Source of the DNA: Bog-473 sp963783965
Lineage (GTDB): Bacteria; Actinomycetota; Acidimicrobiia; Acidimicrobiales; RAAP-2
Length of the DNA stretch: 64,000 bases
Direction of reading: 5' to 3'
NCBI GenBank assembly: GCA_963783965.1
Contig: CAWAPQ010000013.1
Coordinates: 124,001-188,000 of the forward strand
The notes under the pieces: model-generated
Databases searched by the model: none
What the model saw: only the letters and a program-made list of their open reading frames with translations
What the model was told of the DNA's origin: nothing
Position numbers and translations under genes: made by a program
Shown here: positions 15,489 to 24,418 of the stretch, one piece after another
How the letters are laid out: each line of letters starts with the position of its first letter
How positions within the stretch are numbered: position 1 is the stretch's first letter

Positions 15489-17209
15489 CGGGCGGCCAGG
15501 TGCGGGTGGACGACGATGTCGTCGTTGGAGGAGCCGGCCGCCACCATCGGGTACACCTTCTCGAAGGCGTCGGTCCGGAAGTCGACCACGACGGGTCGGT
15601 CGTCGATGGAGTTGGCCTTCTCAATGGCCGGACCCACGTCCTCGGGCGTCTCGGCCTTGATGCCCACGCACCCCATGGCCTCGGCCCACTTGACGTAGTC
15701 GGGCAGGTCGGGCGAGAGGTAGACCTCCGAGTAGCGCTCCCCGTAGAACATCTCCTGCCACTGGCGCACCATGCCCAGGTAGGCGTTGTTCAAGATGGCG
15801 ATCTTCACCGGGATCTGCTCGGAGCTGGCGGTGACGAGCTCCTGAGCCGTCATTTGGAAGCACCCGTCGCCGTCGATGGCCCAGACCGTGCGGTCCGGCC
15901 GGCCGACCTTGGCCCCGATGGCGGCCGGAACGGCGAAGCCCATGGTGCCGGCGCCGCCCGAGTTCACCCAGGTGTAGGGGTGCTCGAACTGCCAGTACTG
16001 CGAGGCCCACATCTGGTGCTGACCCACGCCGGCGACGACCACGGTGTCGACGGGCGCCGCGTCGCGGAGCTGCTCGACCACGTTCTGCGGCTTGATCGCC
16101 CCGCCCTCGACGTCCTCGTAATACAACGGGAAACGCTCCCGCCATTCGTTGATCTGGCGCCACCACGGCGCCAGGTCCTGCACCACCGGCCGGTCGGCCT
16201 GGGCGTCCATGGCCAACAACATCTCCTCTATGACCTGGCGGCAGTCGCCGGCGATGCCCACGTCGGGTATGCGCACCTTGCCCAGCTCGGCGGGATCGAT
16301 GTCGACATGAATGACCTTGGCGTCGGGGGCGAAGGCACTGATCTTCCCGGTGACACGGTCGTCGAAGCGGGCGCCCAGGCTGATCAGGAGGTCGCTGCGC
16401 TGCAGCGCGGTGACCGCGGTGTAGTGGCCGTGCATGCCGGGCATGCCGAGCGCCTGGGGGTGCGAGTCGGGGAAGGCGCCCCGCGCCATCAACGTGGTGA
16501 CGACCGGGATCCCGGTCCGCTCCGCCAGCACCCGCAACCCCTCCGCGGCCCGGGCCTTCAACACCCCGCCGCCGACGTAGAAGACGGGCCGGTGCGCCTG
16601 GGAGATCAGTTCGACCGCCTGCCCGATCAAAATGGGGTCGCCGAACGTCACCGGGTGGTAGCCCGGCAGGTCGAGCTCGTCGACCGACGACGGCCAGTAC
16701 CACTCCATGGTGGCGTTCGAGATGTCCTTGGGCAGGTCGATCAGGACGGGGCCCGGCCGCCCGGTGGTGGCGACGTGGAACGCCGCGGCGACCACCCGCG
16801 GGATGTCGTCGACGTCCTTGATGAGCCAGTTGTGCTTGGTGATCCCCATGGTGACGCCGGTGATGTCGCACTCCTGGAAGGCGTCGGTGCCGATGGACCC
16901 GGTGGCCACCTGGCCCGACACCACGATCAGCGGCGTCGAGTCCATGTAGGCGTTGGCGAGCGGCGTCACGATGTTGGTGGCGCCCGGGCCGCTGGTCACC
17001 ATGGCCACGCCGGGTCGCCCGGTCGCCATCGCATAGCCCTCGGCCATGTGGCCGGCGCCCTGCTCGTGGCGCACCAGGATGTGGCGGATCGACGAGTCGA
17101 TGATGGGGTCGTAGACGGGCAGGATGGCGCCGCCGGGCAGGCCGAACATGACGTCGACCCCCTGCATCTCGAGGCTCTTTATGAGGGCCTGGGCCCCTGT
17201 CATCTTCAT
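15485..17209 (-). CDS. ilvB: acetolactate synthase large (catalytic) subunit
   Basis: IlvB joins two pyruvates, or pyruvate and 2-ketobutyrate, using thiamine diphosphate, FAD and magnesium. The 574-residue protein shows FGLPGGAILPVYD, the catalytic Glu in HEQGAGHMAEGYA, GPGATN, the FAD region, and the ThDP-binding motif GDGCFQMTAQELVTA...NN. The ATG follows AAGGGGAG. It is the first structural gene after a leader peptide, hairpin and terminator, so supply of branched-chain amino acids likely controls it. Confidence 0.97.
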   Translation of the reverse strand: MKMTGAQALIKSLEMQGVDVMFGLPGGAILPVYDPIIDSSIRHILVRHEQGAGHMAEGYAMATGRPGVAMVTSGPGATNIVTPLANAYMDSTPLIVVSGQVATGSIGTDAFQECDITGVTMGITKHNWLIKDVDDIPRVVAAAFHVATTGRPGPVLIDLPKDISNATMEWYWPSSVDELDLPGYHPVTFGDPILIGQAVELISQAHRPVFYVGGGVLKARAAEGLRVLAERTGIPVVTTLMARGAFPDSHPQALGMPGMHGHYTAVTALQRSDLLISLGARFDDRVTGKISAFAPDAKVIHVDIDPAELGKVRIPDVGIAGDCRQVIEEMLLAMDAQADRPVVQDLAPWWRQINEWRERFPLYYEDVEGGAIKPQNVVEQLRDAAPVDTVVVAGVGQHQMWASQYWQFEHPYTWVNSGGAGTMGFAVPAAIGAKVGRPDRTVWAIDGDGCFQMTAQELVTASSEQIPVKIAILNNAYLGMVRQWQEMFYGERYSEVYLSPDLPDYVKWAEAMGCVGIKAETPEDVGPAIEKANSIDDRPVVVDFRTDAFEKVYPMVAAGSSNDDIVVHPHLAAR

Positions 17210-17265
17210 ATGACTCCCCTTACTGCCGGTATTGGTGCGATGCGGTGCGAATAGGTCCGGAAATT

Positions 17266-17291
17266 GAAAAGACCCCCCGGTTCGGGAGGTC
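17266..17291 (-). terminator. ilvB attenuator: rho-independent terminator
   Basis: On the minus strand GACCTCCCG pairs over nine bases with CGGGGGGTC around a three-base loop and is followed by TTTTC. It lies between the leader peptide and ilvB, with no other gene to terminate. Confidence 0.87.
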
Positions 17292-17327
17292 GTAGGGCAC
17301 GCGTTCCGATTGTGGGCGCGTGCCTAC
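17292..17327 (-). promoter_or_regulatory. ilvB leader hairpin upstream of the terminator
   Basis: GTAGGCACGCG pairs with CGCGTGCCCTAC (one bulged base). The 5' arm includes the leader stop codon, so a ribosome finishing the leader would cover it while one stalled at the Ile/Leu/Val codons would not. It matches the place of the hairpin in front of leuA. Confidence 0.6.
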
Positions 17328-17371
17328 GTTACGAGTACCAGAATCTCGGGCCGGAAGCTGCGTGCCTGCAT
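17324..17371 (-). CDS. ilvBNC leader peptide
   Basis: This 15-residue frame, MQARSFRPEILVLVT, ends with Ile-Leu-Val-Leu-Val codons next to a TAG stop. Such codons sense charged Ile, Leu and Val tRNAs, so stalling would affect the hairpins that follow and release ilvBNC when these amino acids are scarce. The same kind of leader is known before ilvB in other actinobacteria. A promoter with a 17-bp spacer ends 9 nt before its ATG. Confidence 0.82.
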   Translation of the reverse strand: MQARSFRPEILVLVT

Positions 17372-17380
17372 GACCCGCAC

Positions 17381-17409
17381 ATTCTGGCACGTCGGACCGC
17401 ACAGGACAA
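17381..17409 (-). promoter_or_regulatory. promoter of the ilvB leader transcript
   Basis: On the minus strand TTGTCC (17404-17409) and CAGAAT (17381-17386) are separated by 17 bp; the leader ATG begins 9 nt after the -10 box, so the transcript has almost no untranslated leader before the peptide. Confidence 0.5.
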
Positions 17410-17460
17410 CCCCTGGGCGGGCTCGAGGCGCCGGCTCAACCGGACCGCCGCCTGGAAGTG

Positions 17461-18141
17461 TCAGTCGACGATCGGGAACCGGGCCCACCGGAACGGGTAC
17501 GGGGGCCCTGCGGCCAGATAGGGGCCCGGGTCCTCCGACCACGACCACGCGGCAACCTGCTCGACGCTGCGTCGGCCCGCCAGCCCACGGAATACCTCAT
17601 ACAGGTCGGCTGCGACCTCAATGTCGATCTCGTGCTCGGGCGGGCCCGTCCAGAGCTCTCGCCCGTCGAGGAGGACGAAGCGCGCCCGGCCCAGCCCGGC
17701 CTGCCGCAGCGCCTGCTGCCAGCGCGCCAGCGCGCCCTGCAGCCCGAGCTCGACGGCAGCCTCTGGGACGCGACCGCTCGTCATGGCGCCGCGCAGGTCG
17801 GCTTCGTGGATCACGGCGTCTCCGAACGCCCAGCGCGCCGGGGTCGCCCCCAGCGGCGAGTCGTCGACCGCGGCGAACGCCCCCATGGTGGCCCGCCATC
17901 TCTCCAGCAATGAGGCGCACGACTCCCCGCGGTGGCGCTCGAGATGGGCCGCGGTCCAATCCTCCGATGCGTACCCTTCGAAACGGCCTTCGACCCAGTC
18001 CTCGCACAGCCCGACGAGGTGGGCGAGCACGTCCCCGACGCTCCACCCGGGGGAAGCCGGGACCGCGTGTCGCGGATCGGCGACGGACAGGAGAGGCTCG
18101 AGACGGCGGCGCACGGCGTCGTACGCCTCGACATCGATCAC
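17461..18141 (-). CDS. mycothiol-dependent (DinB/MDMPI-like) enzyme, TIGR03083-type
   Basis: This 226-residue protein has the four-helix DinB fold pattern of the maleylpyruvate isomerase N-terminal family: the helix GWSVGDVLAHLVGL with a metal-binding His, then FGDAVIHEADLRGA with the second His and Asp. The C-terminal part resembles the small extra domain of such proteins. The family uses a divalent metal and often mycothiol. The GTG start overlaps the stop of the upstream cyclase gene (GTGA), so the two act together. Substrate is unknown. Confidence 0.82.
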   Translation of the reverse strand: MIDVEAYDAVRRRLEPLLSVADPRHAVPASPGWSVGDVLAHLVGLCEDWVEGRFEGYASEDWTAAHLERHRGESCASLLERWRATMGAFAAVDDSPLGATPARWAFGDAVIHEADLRGAMTSGRVPEAAVELGLQGALARWQQALRQAGLGRARFVLLDGRELWTGPPEHEIDIEVAADLYEVFRGLAGRRSVEQVAAWSWSEDPGPYLAAGPPYPFRWARFPIVD

Positions 18142-19514
18142 GGGCGCGGCAGATCCGTCCCGCCCCGTACCGCGAAGAGCCCCCACGAACCCTCGATCCC
18201 CTTGAGCTCGTGGACGCCTCGGTCGTCGAAGGCGATGCCCGATCCGGTCACGAGATCCACCACCGTGCGCGAGACGAGGACCTCGCCCGCGTCGGCGTGG
18301 GACGACACCCGTTGTGCGAGATGCACGGCGATGCCCCCGACGTCGTCGCCACGGACCTCCACCTCACCGGTGTGCAGCCCCGCCCGCACGTCGATTCCGA
18401 GGCGGCGGGCCCCGGCACAGATGGCCTGGGCGCAGCGAATGCCCCGGGCGGGCCCGTCGAACGTCGCCAGGAGGCCGTCCCCGGTGGTCTTCACCTCTCG
18501 CCCCCGGAACCGCCGGAGTTCGCTTCGGGTCATGGCGTCGTGCGAATCGAGCAGCTCGTGCCAGGCGCGGTCCCCGGCACGGGCGGCCCGTTCCGTCGAG
18601 CCGACGATGTCGGTGAACAGGACCGTCGTCAGCACGCGATCGGTCGCCGCGCCGCCCCGGACGCCGGTGAGGAATTCCTCTATCTCGTCGATGACGGTGT
18701 CACTGTCCGCACCGTAGGGCAGATGGTCGCCGCCCGGCAGCACGACGAGACGGGCGTGGGCGAGGTGATCCGCCAGGTAGCGGGCGTGACCGACGGAGAA
18801 GAGGCTCGGGTCCCGGTGCAGGATCAGCGTCGGGGCGTCGATCAACGGCACGGCGGACCGGACGTCACCCGAGAACGACATCTCCAAGCTGGCCCGGGCC
18901 GCCGCAGGGCTCGCCCCGCGCCTGCCCGACCGCGCCCACCATTCGCGGAACTCCGGGTCCCCGGACAGGCTCGGCGCGAGAAGCTGCACATCGTCCATGG
19001 AGGGGTCTCCGGCCGCGCCGACGTCCAGCACCGAGTCGATGAACGAGGTCAGGAGCCGTTGCGGGATCCCGTACGGGTAGTCCTCGTCCCGTGGTAGCCG
19101 CGCGTAGCAATTCAGGAGGGCAAGGGACGAGATGCGGCCAGGGTGCATCGCTGCGGTCAGCAGCGCCGCCAGCCCGCTCCCGCCGACGGCGAACAGGCAG
19201 GCCCCGGTCGAGCCCACGGCATCGAGCACGCCGAGGATGTCGTCGACGACGAGCTCGATGCCGAGCGTCGCTCCCGGCGGCGGCGCGTCGGAGAGGCCGA
19301 TCCCGCGCGGGTCGAACCGTATGAGCCTGCTGAACGAGGCCAGTCGCTGCTCGAACCGGCGGACGTGGGGTTCCTCGTCGCGCATGTCGACGGAGATCAC
19401 GTTGCCGTAGCCGACGATGACGAGATCGAGCGGGCCGTCGCCGATGACCTGGAACGCGACATGGACGCCGTCCTTCGACCTGGCGTACCTCGTCTCGGGC
19501 CCTCCGCTCACCAC
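18138..19514 (-). CDS. alpha/beta-hydrolase fused to a class III nucleotide cyclase domain
   Basis: This 458-residue protein has an N-terminal alpha/beta-hydrolase-like half (about 10-280; FDPRGIGLSD, elbow around Ser113 as VGGSGL, His264 in GGDHLPY) and a C-terminal class III cyclase domain (about 290-450). The cyclase has metal Asp302 (FTDIVGST), Lys343 and Asp346 (KTTGDG) and Arg402, but the usual transition-state Asn is His398 (GIAVHLAQR). It may sense a small molecule and make cAMP or be catalytically weak. Starts at 19511 and 19514 are both GTG. It is co-translated with the MDMPI-like gene. Confidence 0.87.
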   Translation of the reverse strand: MVSGGPETRYARSKDGVHVAFQVIGDGPLDLVIVGYGNVISVDMRDEEPHVRRFEQRLASFSRLIRFDPRGIGLSDAPPPGATLGIELVVDDILGVLDAVGSTGACLFAVGGSGLAALLTAAMHPGRISSLALLNCYARLPRDEDYPYGIPQRLLTSFIDSVLDVGAAGDPSMDDVQLLAPSLSGDPEFREWWARSGRRGASPAAARASLEMSFSGDVRSAVPLIDAPTLILHRDPSLFSVGHARYLADHLAHARLVVLPGGDHLPYGADSDTVIDEIEEFLTGVRGGAATDRVLTTVLFTDIVGSTERAARAGDRAWHELLDSHDAMTRSELRRFRGREVKTTGDGLLATFDGPARGIRCAQAICAGARRLGIDVRAGLHTGEVEVRGDDVGGIAVHLAQRVSSHADAGEVLVSRTVVDLVTGSGIAFDDRGVHELKGIEGSWGLFAVRGGTDLPRP

Positions 19515-19590
19515 GACAGTCTGTCCACGTGGCACGCAGGTGTCACGAGGCGTGCGGCGCCCGAGGGCCGGGACGCGGGGCACTGGGTCC

Positions 19591-21366
19591 TCAGGACAGC
19601 GACGACGTCGCCATACCCCCGCCCAAGAGGGCCGGGAGCGCCGTGGCCCGCATGCGCGCCAGGACACGGTCGGTCACCGGTGTCACGTCGGGGTGCACGC
19701 CGCCGTTGGCCTCCGCCGCCGCCCGCCACGCCCCGGCCCGGCGGTCCCTCTCCACGGCGTCGCCCAGCTGCGGGCAGTCGATGCGGTCCGTGTTGACGTC
19801 GACCACAATGGTGTCCCCGTCCTCCACGAGCGCGATGGGCCCCCCGAGGAAGGCCTCGGGCGCCACGTGGCCGATGACCAGCCCGACCGATCCGCCCGAG
19901 AAGCGGGCGTCGGTCATCAGGGCAATGGTGATATTGCGCTGCCGGCACAGCGCGGTGATGCGCGAGGTGGGGTCGAGCAGCTCGGGCATCCCGGGGGCGC
20001 CCCGGGGGCCGGCGTAGCGGATGACCACCATCTCGTTGTCCTGGAAGTCGTCGGGGTGCTGGTCGAGCGCCTCTATGAGGTCGCGCTCGCCGTTGAAGAC
20101 ACGGGCCCGACCGGTGAAGACGCCGTCGTGCACGCCGCCCTCGACGCCCGCCACCTTCAGGATCGCCCCGCCGTCGGGGGCCAGGTTTCCCCGCAGCAGG
20201 CGCAGCCCGCCCGTGTCCTTGAACGGCTTCTCGACGCTGTAGATGACCTCGTGGTCGGGTGCCGGCGGCGCCAGCCGCGCCACCTGTTCGGCCAGGGTCT
20301 CGCCGGTACAGGTCATAACCTCTCCGTCGAGGAAACCGGCCTCGAGGAGCTCCTTCACGATGACCTGGAGCCCGCCCGCGGCCTCCACGTCCACCATGGA
20401 GTACGCACCGAAGGGTCGCATGTTGACGAGCACGGGCAGGCGGCGGGCCAACGCGTTGAAGTCCTCCTGGCTCATGGAGTCGGCCCAGAGGTCGATGCCG
20501 GCGGCGCGGGCGATCTCGACGCTGTGCAGGACGACGTTGGTCGAGCCGCCCATGGCGATGGCGACCGTGACGGCGTTTCTGAGCGAGGCCGGCGTGACGA
20601 TGTCGCTCGGCTTGATGCCCCGGGCCGTCATGGTGAGGAGGCAATCGACCATCTCGTCGGGGAACTGGTCGATACGGCGAGGGTCGTCCGAGGCGGGAGA
20701 CACCATGTGCAGCGGCTCGAGGCCCAGGACCGCGATGAACGTCTGCATGGTGTTGTAGGTGAACATGCCGCCGCAGCTGCCCTGGCCGGGGCAGGCGTGC
20801 AGCGCGTAGCGCGTCCGCACCTCGTCGGGCTGGTCCGCCATCTGGAAGGCCGAGACGAGGTCGATGGGCTGGCCCGTCTTGGGGTCGATCCCGGGGTGGA
20901 TGGAGCCGTCGGACAGTATGACCGCGGGCGTGTCGTTCTCCAGGACGGCGGCGAGCGTCCCCACGGGCGGCTTGTCGCATGCGACGACAGCGATCAGGCC
21001 GGCGACGCCGTTGGCGGCCAGGTGGACGTCGGCGACATCGTGGACGAGCTCGCGCCCGATGAGCGAGAACCGCATCTGCGGCGTGCCGTTGAGCTGCCCG
21101 TCCGACACGCCGAGCGTGAAGGCGGGAGCGATCAGCCGGACTGCCAGGTCGTCCTCCACGATGCGGCGGTGGAGCGCCGCCTGCACGGCCTCCACCTTGG
21201 CCGTGACGCCGAGATAGCACTGGCTGTCGCCGAGGTTGCCGATGACGGCCCAGACGGGGTCGTGGATCTTCTGGACGTCTTCACCCAGGAAGTTCGCCGT
21301 GCCGACCCGCTGCACGTCGCGCCCGGGGTTGATGGACACGAGCGTGCGTGACTGCTCCGATTTCAT
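19591..21366 (-). CDS. ilvD: dihydroxy-acid dehydratase (IlvD/Edd family)
   Basis: IlvD removes water from dihydroxy-acids in valine and isoleucine synthesis using an iron-sulfur cluster. The 591-residue protein has the three expected cluster Cys positions: Cys50 (GDSQCYLG), Cys130 (VVACDKPPVG) and Cys198 (GQGSCGGMFTYNTM), then the GGSTNVVLH motif and a C-terminal swivelling domain with TDARFSGGS. The first motif departs from the usual CNMHL, so a sugar-acid dehydratase of the same family is an alternative. Its place near ilvBNC favours IlvD. Confidence 0.87.
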   Translation of the reverse strand: MKSEQSRTLVSINPGRDVQRVGTANFLGEDVQKIHDPVWAVIGNLGDSQCYLGVTAKVEAVQAALHRRIVEDDLAVRLIAPAFTLGVSDGQLNGTPQMRFSLIGRELVHDVADVHLAANGVAGLIAVVACDKPPVGTLAAVLENDTPAVILSDGSIHPGIDPKTGQPIDLVSAFQMADQPDEVRTRYALHACPGQGSCGGMFTYNTMQTFIAVLGLEPLHMVSPASDDPRRIDQFPDEMVDCLLTMTARGIKPSDIVTPASLRNAVTVAIAMGGSTNVVLHSVEIARAAGIDLWADSMSQEDFNALARRLPVLVNMRPFGAYSMVDVEAAGGLQVIVKELLEAGFLDGEVMTCTGETLAEQVARLAPPAPDHEVIYSVEKPFKDTGGLRLLRGNLAPDGGAILKVAGVEGGVHDGVFTGRARVFNGERDLIEALDQHPDDFQDNEMVVIRYAGPRGAPGMPELLDPTSRITALCRQRNITIALMTDARFSGGSVGLVIGHVAPEAFLGGPIALVEDGDTIVVDVNTDRIDCPQLGDAVERDRRAGAWRAAAEANGGVHPDVTPVTDRVLARMRATALPALLGGGMATSSLS

Positions 21367-21429
21367 GGGCGCCCAGCATACGGGTCGCCCCGGGACACGA
21401 TGGGCGGCGGTACGACGGGGTCGGCGCCG

Positions 21430-23667
21430 TCAGGCGGGTATAGGCGCCGGCGTCACCTCCACGCCGATGGTCGGGATGGAGCGGTCCATCCAGCGCGGCA
21501 TCCACCAGTTGACCGGGCCCAGCAGCTCCATGATCGACGGGACCAGCATCATGCGCACGATGGTGGCGTCGACCAGTACGGCCGTGGCCAGCCCCAGCCC
21601 GAAGACCTTGAGGATGTGCAGCGGGTCCTTGATCACGAACGAGGCGAAGACGCAGAACATGATGGCCGCCGCCGCCGTGATGATCCGCCCGGTCACCGCC
21701 AGCCCGTCCGCCACGGCGAGCGAGTTGTCGTGCGTGCGCAGCCACTCCTCCCGGATGCGTGACAGCAGGAAGACCTCATAATCCATGGAGAGGCCGAAGA
21801 GCACGACGAACAGCGCCACGGGGATCCAGGGGTCGATCGGCCCCGTCTCGCCGATGCCGATGATGCGCCCCGCCCAGCCCCACTGGAACACCGCCACCAT
21901 CACGCCGTACGCGGCGCCGACGCTGAGCAGGTTCATGATCACCGCCTTCAGCGGCAGCACCAGCGAGCGGAACACGACCATGAGCAACAGGAACGACAAC
22001 AGCAGCACGGCGCCGATCACGACGAAGAGCCGGTGCCCCAGGAAGTTGGCGGCATCGATGCTGGCCGCCGTCTGCCCGCCCACCTGCGCGTTCACGCCCG
22101 TCCCGCCGACCACCGGCGGTATGACCTCGTTGCGCAATGTCTGGACGAGCGCCTCGGTCTGGGACGACTGCGGCGACGTCGTCGGATACACGATGATGAC
22201 CGCCCCGGTACTGCCCCGATTGAATTCCGGCGGGGTCACGAAGGCGATGCCGTCGTGGTGCGCCGTGACGGCCTGTTGCAGCCGGTCGACCGTGGCCCTG
22301 GCCTCGTCGGCGGGGCCGTGCATGTCGGCCGCGATGACCAGGGGCCCGTTGAAGCCGGGGCCGAACCCCTGCGCCAGGAGGTCGTAGGCCTGGCGCGTGG
22401 TCAGCGAGGTCGGGTCGTTGCCGGCGTCGGTGAAAGCGAGGCGCATGCTGAACAACGGCAGGGCGAGCGCCACCAGGATGAGCACGGCCACGATGCCGGT
22501 GACCCACGCCCGGCGCTGCACGAACCGGCTCCAGCGGTACCAGAAGCCGTTCTCGGGCGGCGGCCCGCCGGTCTGCAACAGGCGGGGCAGGTGCAGCTTG
22601 TCGATGGCGTTGCCGGCGAAGCCGAGCATCGCGGGCAGCAGGGTGAGGGCAGCGATGAGCACCATCAGGACGGCGGCGATGCACGCCGTGGCCAACCCGA
22701 TCATGTACGCCTGCCCTATGAGGTAGAGGCCGAAGAGCGAGATGACCACGGTGCTGCCGGCGAAGAGGACCGACCTGCCGGAGGTCATAAGGGACGTCAC
22801 GACGGCATTGCGGGGGTCACGCCCTTCGAAGATGCCCTGCCGGTAGCGGGTGACGATGAAGAGGGCGTAGTCGATGCCGACCCCGATGCCGATCATGGCG
22901 GCCATCTCCGGCGAGAAGTTCGGGACCGTGAGGACGTGGGTGAGGAGCTCCAGCAGGGCCACGCCGATACCGAGCCCGGCCAGCGCCGTGATGACGGGGA
23001 GGCCCATGGCCACCACCGACCCGAAGGCGAGCAACATGATGAGGATGGCGGCGGTGATGCCGATGCCCTCGCTGGGGCCGGGTGCCGCCGTGGCGGCGGC
23101 GCTGATCGGACTGCCGCCGAGCTCGACCTGGAATCCGGTGTGCGCGGCGGCCTGCGCCGTCGTGATCACGTTCTTCACGGCTGCGGTGGGGATGTCGGCG
23201 GTGTCGGTCGTGAACTGGATCTGGGCGAACGCGATGTTGCCCCTGCCCGCCTGCGCGATCTGGTGCGCACCGGCGGCCGAGAACGGGCTGGTCACGCTCT
23301 GGACATAGGGCAACGGCTCCAGGCTGGCCACCACCCTGCCGATGGCCGCCTCGTTCGCCGCGCTGGTGATCGGCGCCGTCGTATTGAAGACGACGTCCGC
23401 GGTGTCACCCGACTTCGACGGGAACCGCTCCTGCAAGATGTTCGTCGCCTGCTGCGAGGGGGTGTTCCCGGCCGTGAACCGGTTCTCGAAGTGCGTGCCC
23501 ACCATCTGGGCGACGACGGTGACGCCGATGATGGCCAGAATCCACAGGACCAGGACGGTCCGGCGGCGGTCGTAGCAGGCACCGGCCAGCCGCCCCAGGA
23601 CGGTTTCGGTGGGCTGGTCCTCTGCGTTTTCGGCCTGCACCACCCGTTCGCCTGTAAGATTCATCAT
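21430..23667 (-). CDS. MMPL/RND family membrane transporter
   Basis: This 745-residue protein has the MMPL plan: a first helix (TVLVLWILAIIGVTVVAQM), a large outside domain, a block of five helices with GIGVGIDYALFIVTRYR, a second outside domain and a second block with FGLSMDYEVFLLSRIREEW. The two GxxxDY motifs are the proton-relay aspartate sites. Such proteins export lipids, siderophores or drugs using the proton gradient. It is divergent from a TetR-family gene whose product probably controls it. A TAGAAC -10-like box ends 6 nt before the ATG. Confidence 0.93.
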   Translation of the reverse strand: MMNLTGERVVQAENAEDQPTETVLGRLAGACYDRRRTVLVLWILAIIGVTVVAQMVGTHFENRFTAGNTPSQQATNILQERFPSKSGDTADVVFNTTAPITSAANEAAIGRVVASLEPLPYVQSVTSPFSAAGAHQIAQAGRGNIAFAQIQFTTDTADIPTAAVKNVITTAQAAAHTGFQVELGGSPISAAATAAPGPSEGIGITAAILIMLLAFGSVVAMGLPVITALAGLGIGVALLELLTHVLTVPNFSPEMAAMIGIGVGIDYALFIVTRYRQGIFEGRDPRNAVVTSLMTSGRSVLFAGSTVVISLFGLYLIGQAYMIGLATACIAAVLMVLIAALTLLPAMLGFAGNAIDKLHLPRLLQTGGPPPENGFWYRWSRFVQRRAWVTGIVAVLILVALALPLFSMRLAFTDAGNDPTSLTTRQAYDLLAQGFGPGFNGPLVIAADMHGPADEARATVDRLQQAVTAHHDGIAFVTPPEFNRGSTGAVIIVYPTTSPQSSQTEALVQTLRNEVIPPVVGGTGVNAQVGGQTAASIDAANFLGHRLFVVIGAVLLLSFLLLMVVFRSLVLPLKAVIMNLLSVGAAYGVMVAVFQWGWAGRIIGIGETGPIDPWIPVALFVVLFGLSMDYEVFLLSRIREEWLRTHDNSLAVADGLAVTGRIITAAAAIMFCVFASFVIKDPLHILKVFGLGLATAVLVDATIVRMMLVPSIMELLGPVNWWMPRWMDRSIPTIGVEVTPAPIPA

Positions 23668-23674
23668 TGATGAG

Positions 23675-23737
23675 TTCTAACACAGAATTCCCCGCTGGTG
23701 AATACCCCTCCGGGGGAATCTTTCTCCCCTCAGGGGG
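23675..23737. promoter_or_regulatory. divergent control region with paired palindromes
   Basis: Two palindromes of form CCCCTC(C/A)GGGGG (23705-23716 and 23726-23737) start 21 bp apart, two helical turns. Near the MMPL start lies another dyad, TTCT-AACAC-AGAA (23675-23687), overlapping its -10-like box. These are good candidates for TetR binding. Confidence 0.55.
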
Positions 23738-23746
23738 ATCCTTCGT

Positions 23747-24364
23747 ATGAGCGCCGCCGCGGCCGGCCGCAGGCCGGGCAACGTCGACACCAAGAGCCTG
23801 ATCGTCGAGGCGGCCAAGCGCGTCTTCGCAGCCAAGGGCTACGACGGGGCAAGCCTGCGGGCCGTGGCCCGGGAGGCGGAGGTGGACCCGGCCCTCGTCC
23901 ACCACTACTTCGATGGAAAGGCCAGCCTCTTCGTGGCCGCCATGGCCCTGCCTTTCGATCCCCGCGTCATCCCGGTGCACGAGCACCCCGACAGCTCATC
24001 GTCGGCCAAGAGCCCAGGGACGATGGTCATCACAGGTTTCCTCACGATGTGGGACCACGCCGAAGGAACGGGCTCTTCATTCGCCTCCTGTGTCGCGGGA
24101 ATGGCGGCATCGGCCAGCGTGGCCGACGCGATGCGCGAGTTCGTGTCCGAGCGGATCTGGGAGAAAAGTCCCGTCATCGACGGTGAGAGCGACGACACGA
24201 CTCGCCAACGACGTGCGCTCGTCTCGTCACAGCTGATGGGCCTCGCCTTCATCCGCTACATCCTGCGGGTGCCTCCGATCTCCACCACGACGCCGGAAGA
24301 CATCGCCCGTTGGGCCGGTCCCACGCTTGATCGCTACATGGTGGGAGTCATCGACGAGCTGTAA
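23747..24364 (+). CDS. TetR-family transcriptional regulator
   Basis: This 205-residue regulator has an N-terminal helix-turn-helix (SLIVEAAKRVFAAKGYDGAS, LRAVAREAEVDPALVHHYF) and an all-helical ligand-binding C-terminal domain. It is divergent from the MMPL exporter, the standard layout for a repressor of an efflux gene; the ligand would then be a compound handled by the exporter. Paired palindromes lie just in front of its start codon. Confidence 0.93.
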   Translation: MSAAAAGRRPGNVDTKSLIVEAAKRVFAAKGYDGASLRAVAREAEVDPALVHHYFDGKASLFVAAMALPFDPRVIPVHEHPDSSSSAKSPGTMVITGFLTMWDHAEGTGSSFASCVAGMAASASVADAMREFVSERIWEKSPVIDGESDDTTRQRRALVSSQLMGLAFIRYILRVPPISTTTPEDIARWAGPTLDRYMVGVIDEL

Positions 24365-24418
24365 CGCCGACGAAGGCAACCCAGCCCAGAGCGGAGCGGA
24401 TCCGGCTCGAGCGACCCA

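Noticed and set aside
15422..17254. 610-codon plus-strand frame opposite ilvB/ilvN
   Set aside because: Shadow of ilvBN; no motifs, biased composition typical of the antisense frame.
19417..21351. 644-codon plus-strand frame opposite ilvD
   Set aside because: Shadow of ilvD with Asp/Val/Arg/Gly-rich composition and no recognisable domain.
23698..24186. 162-codon frame overlapping the TetR gene
   Set aside because: Different frame of the TetR gene; the 23747 frame has the helix-turn-helix motif.
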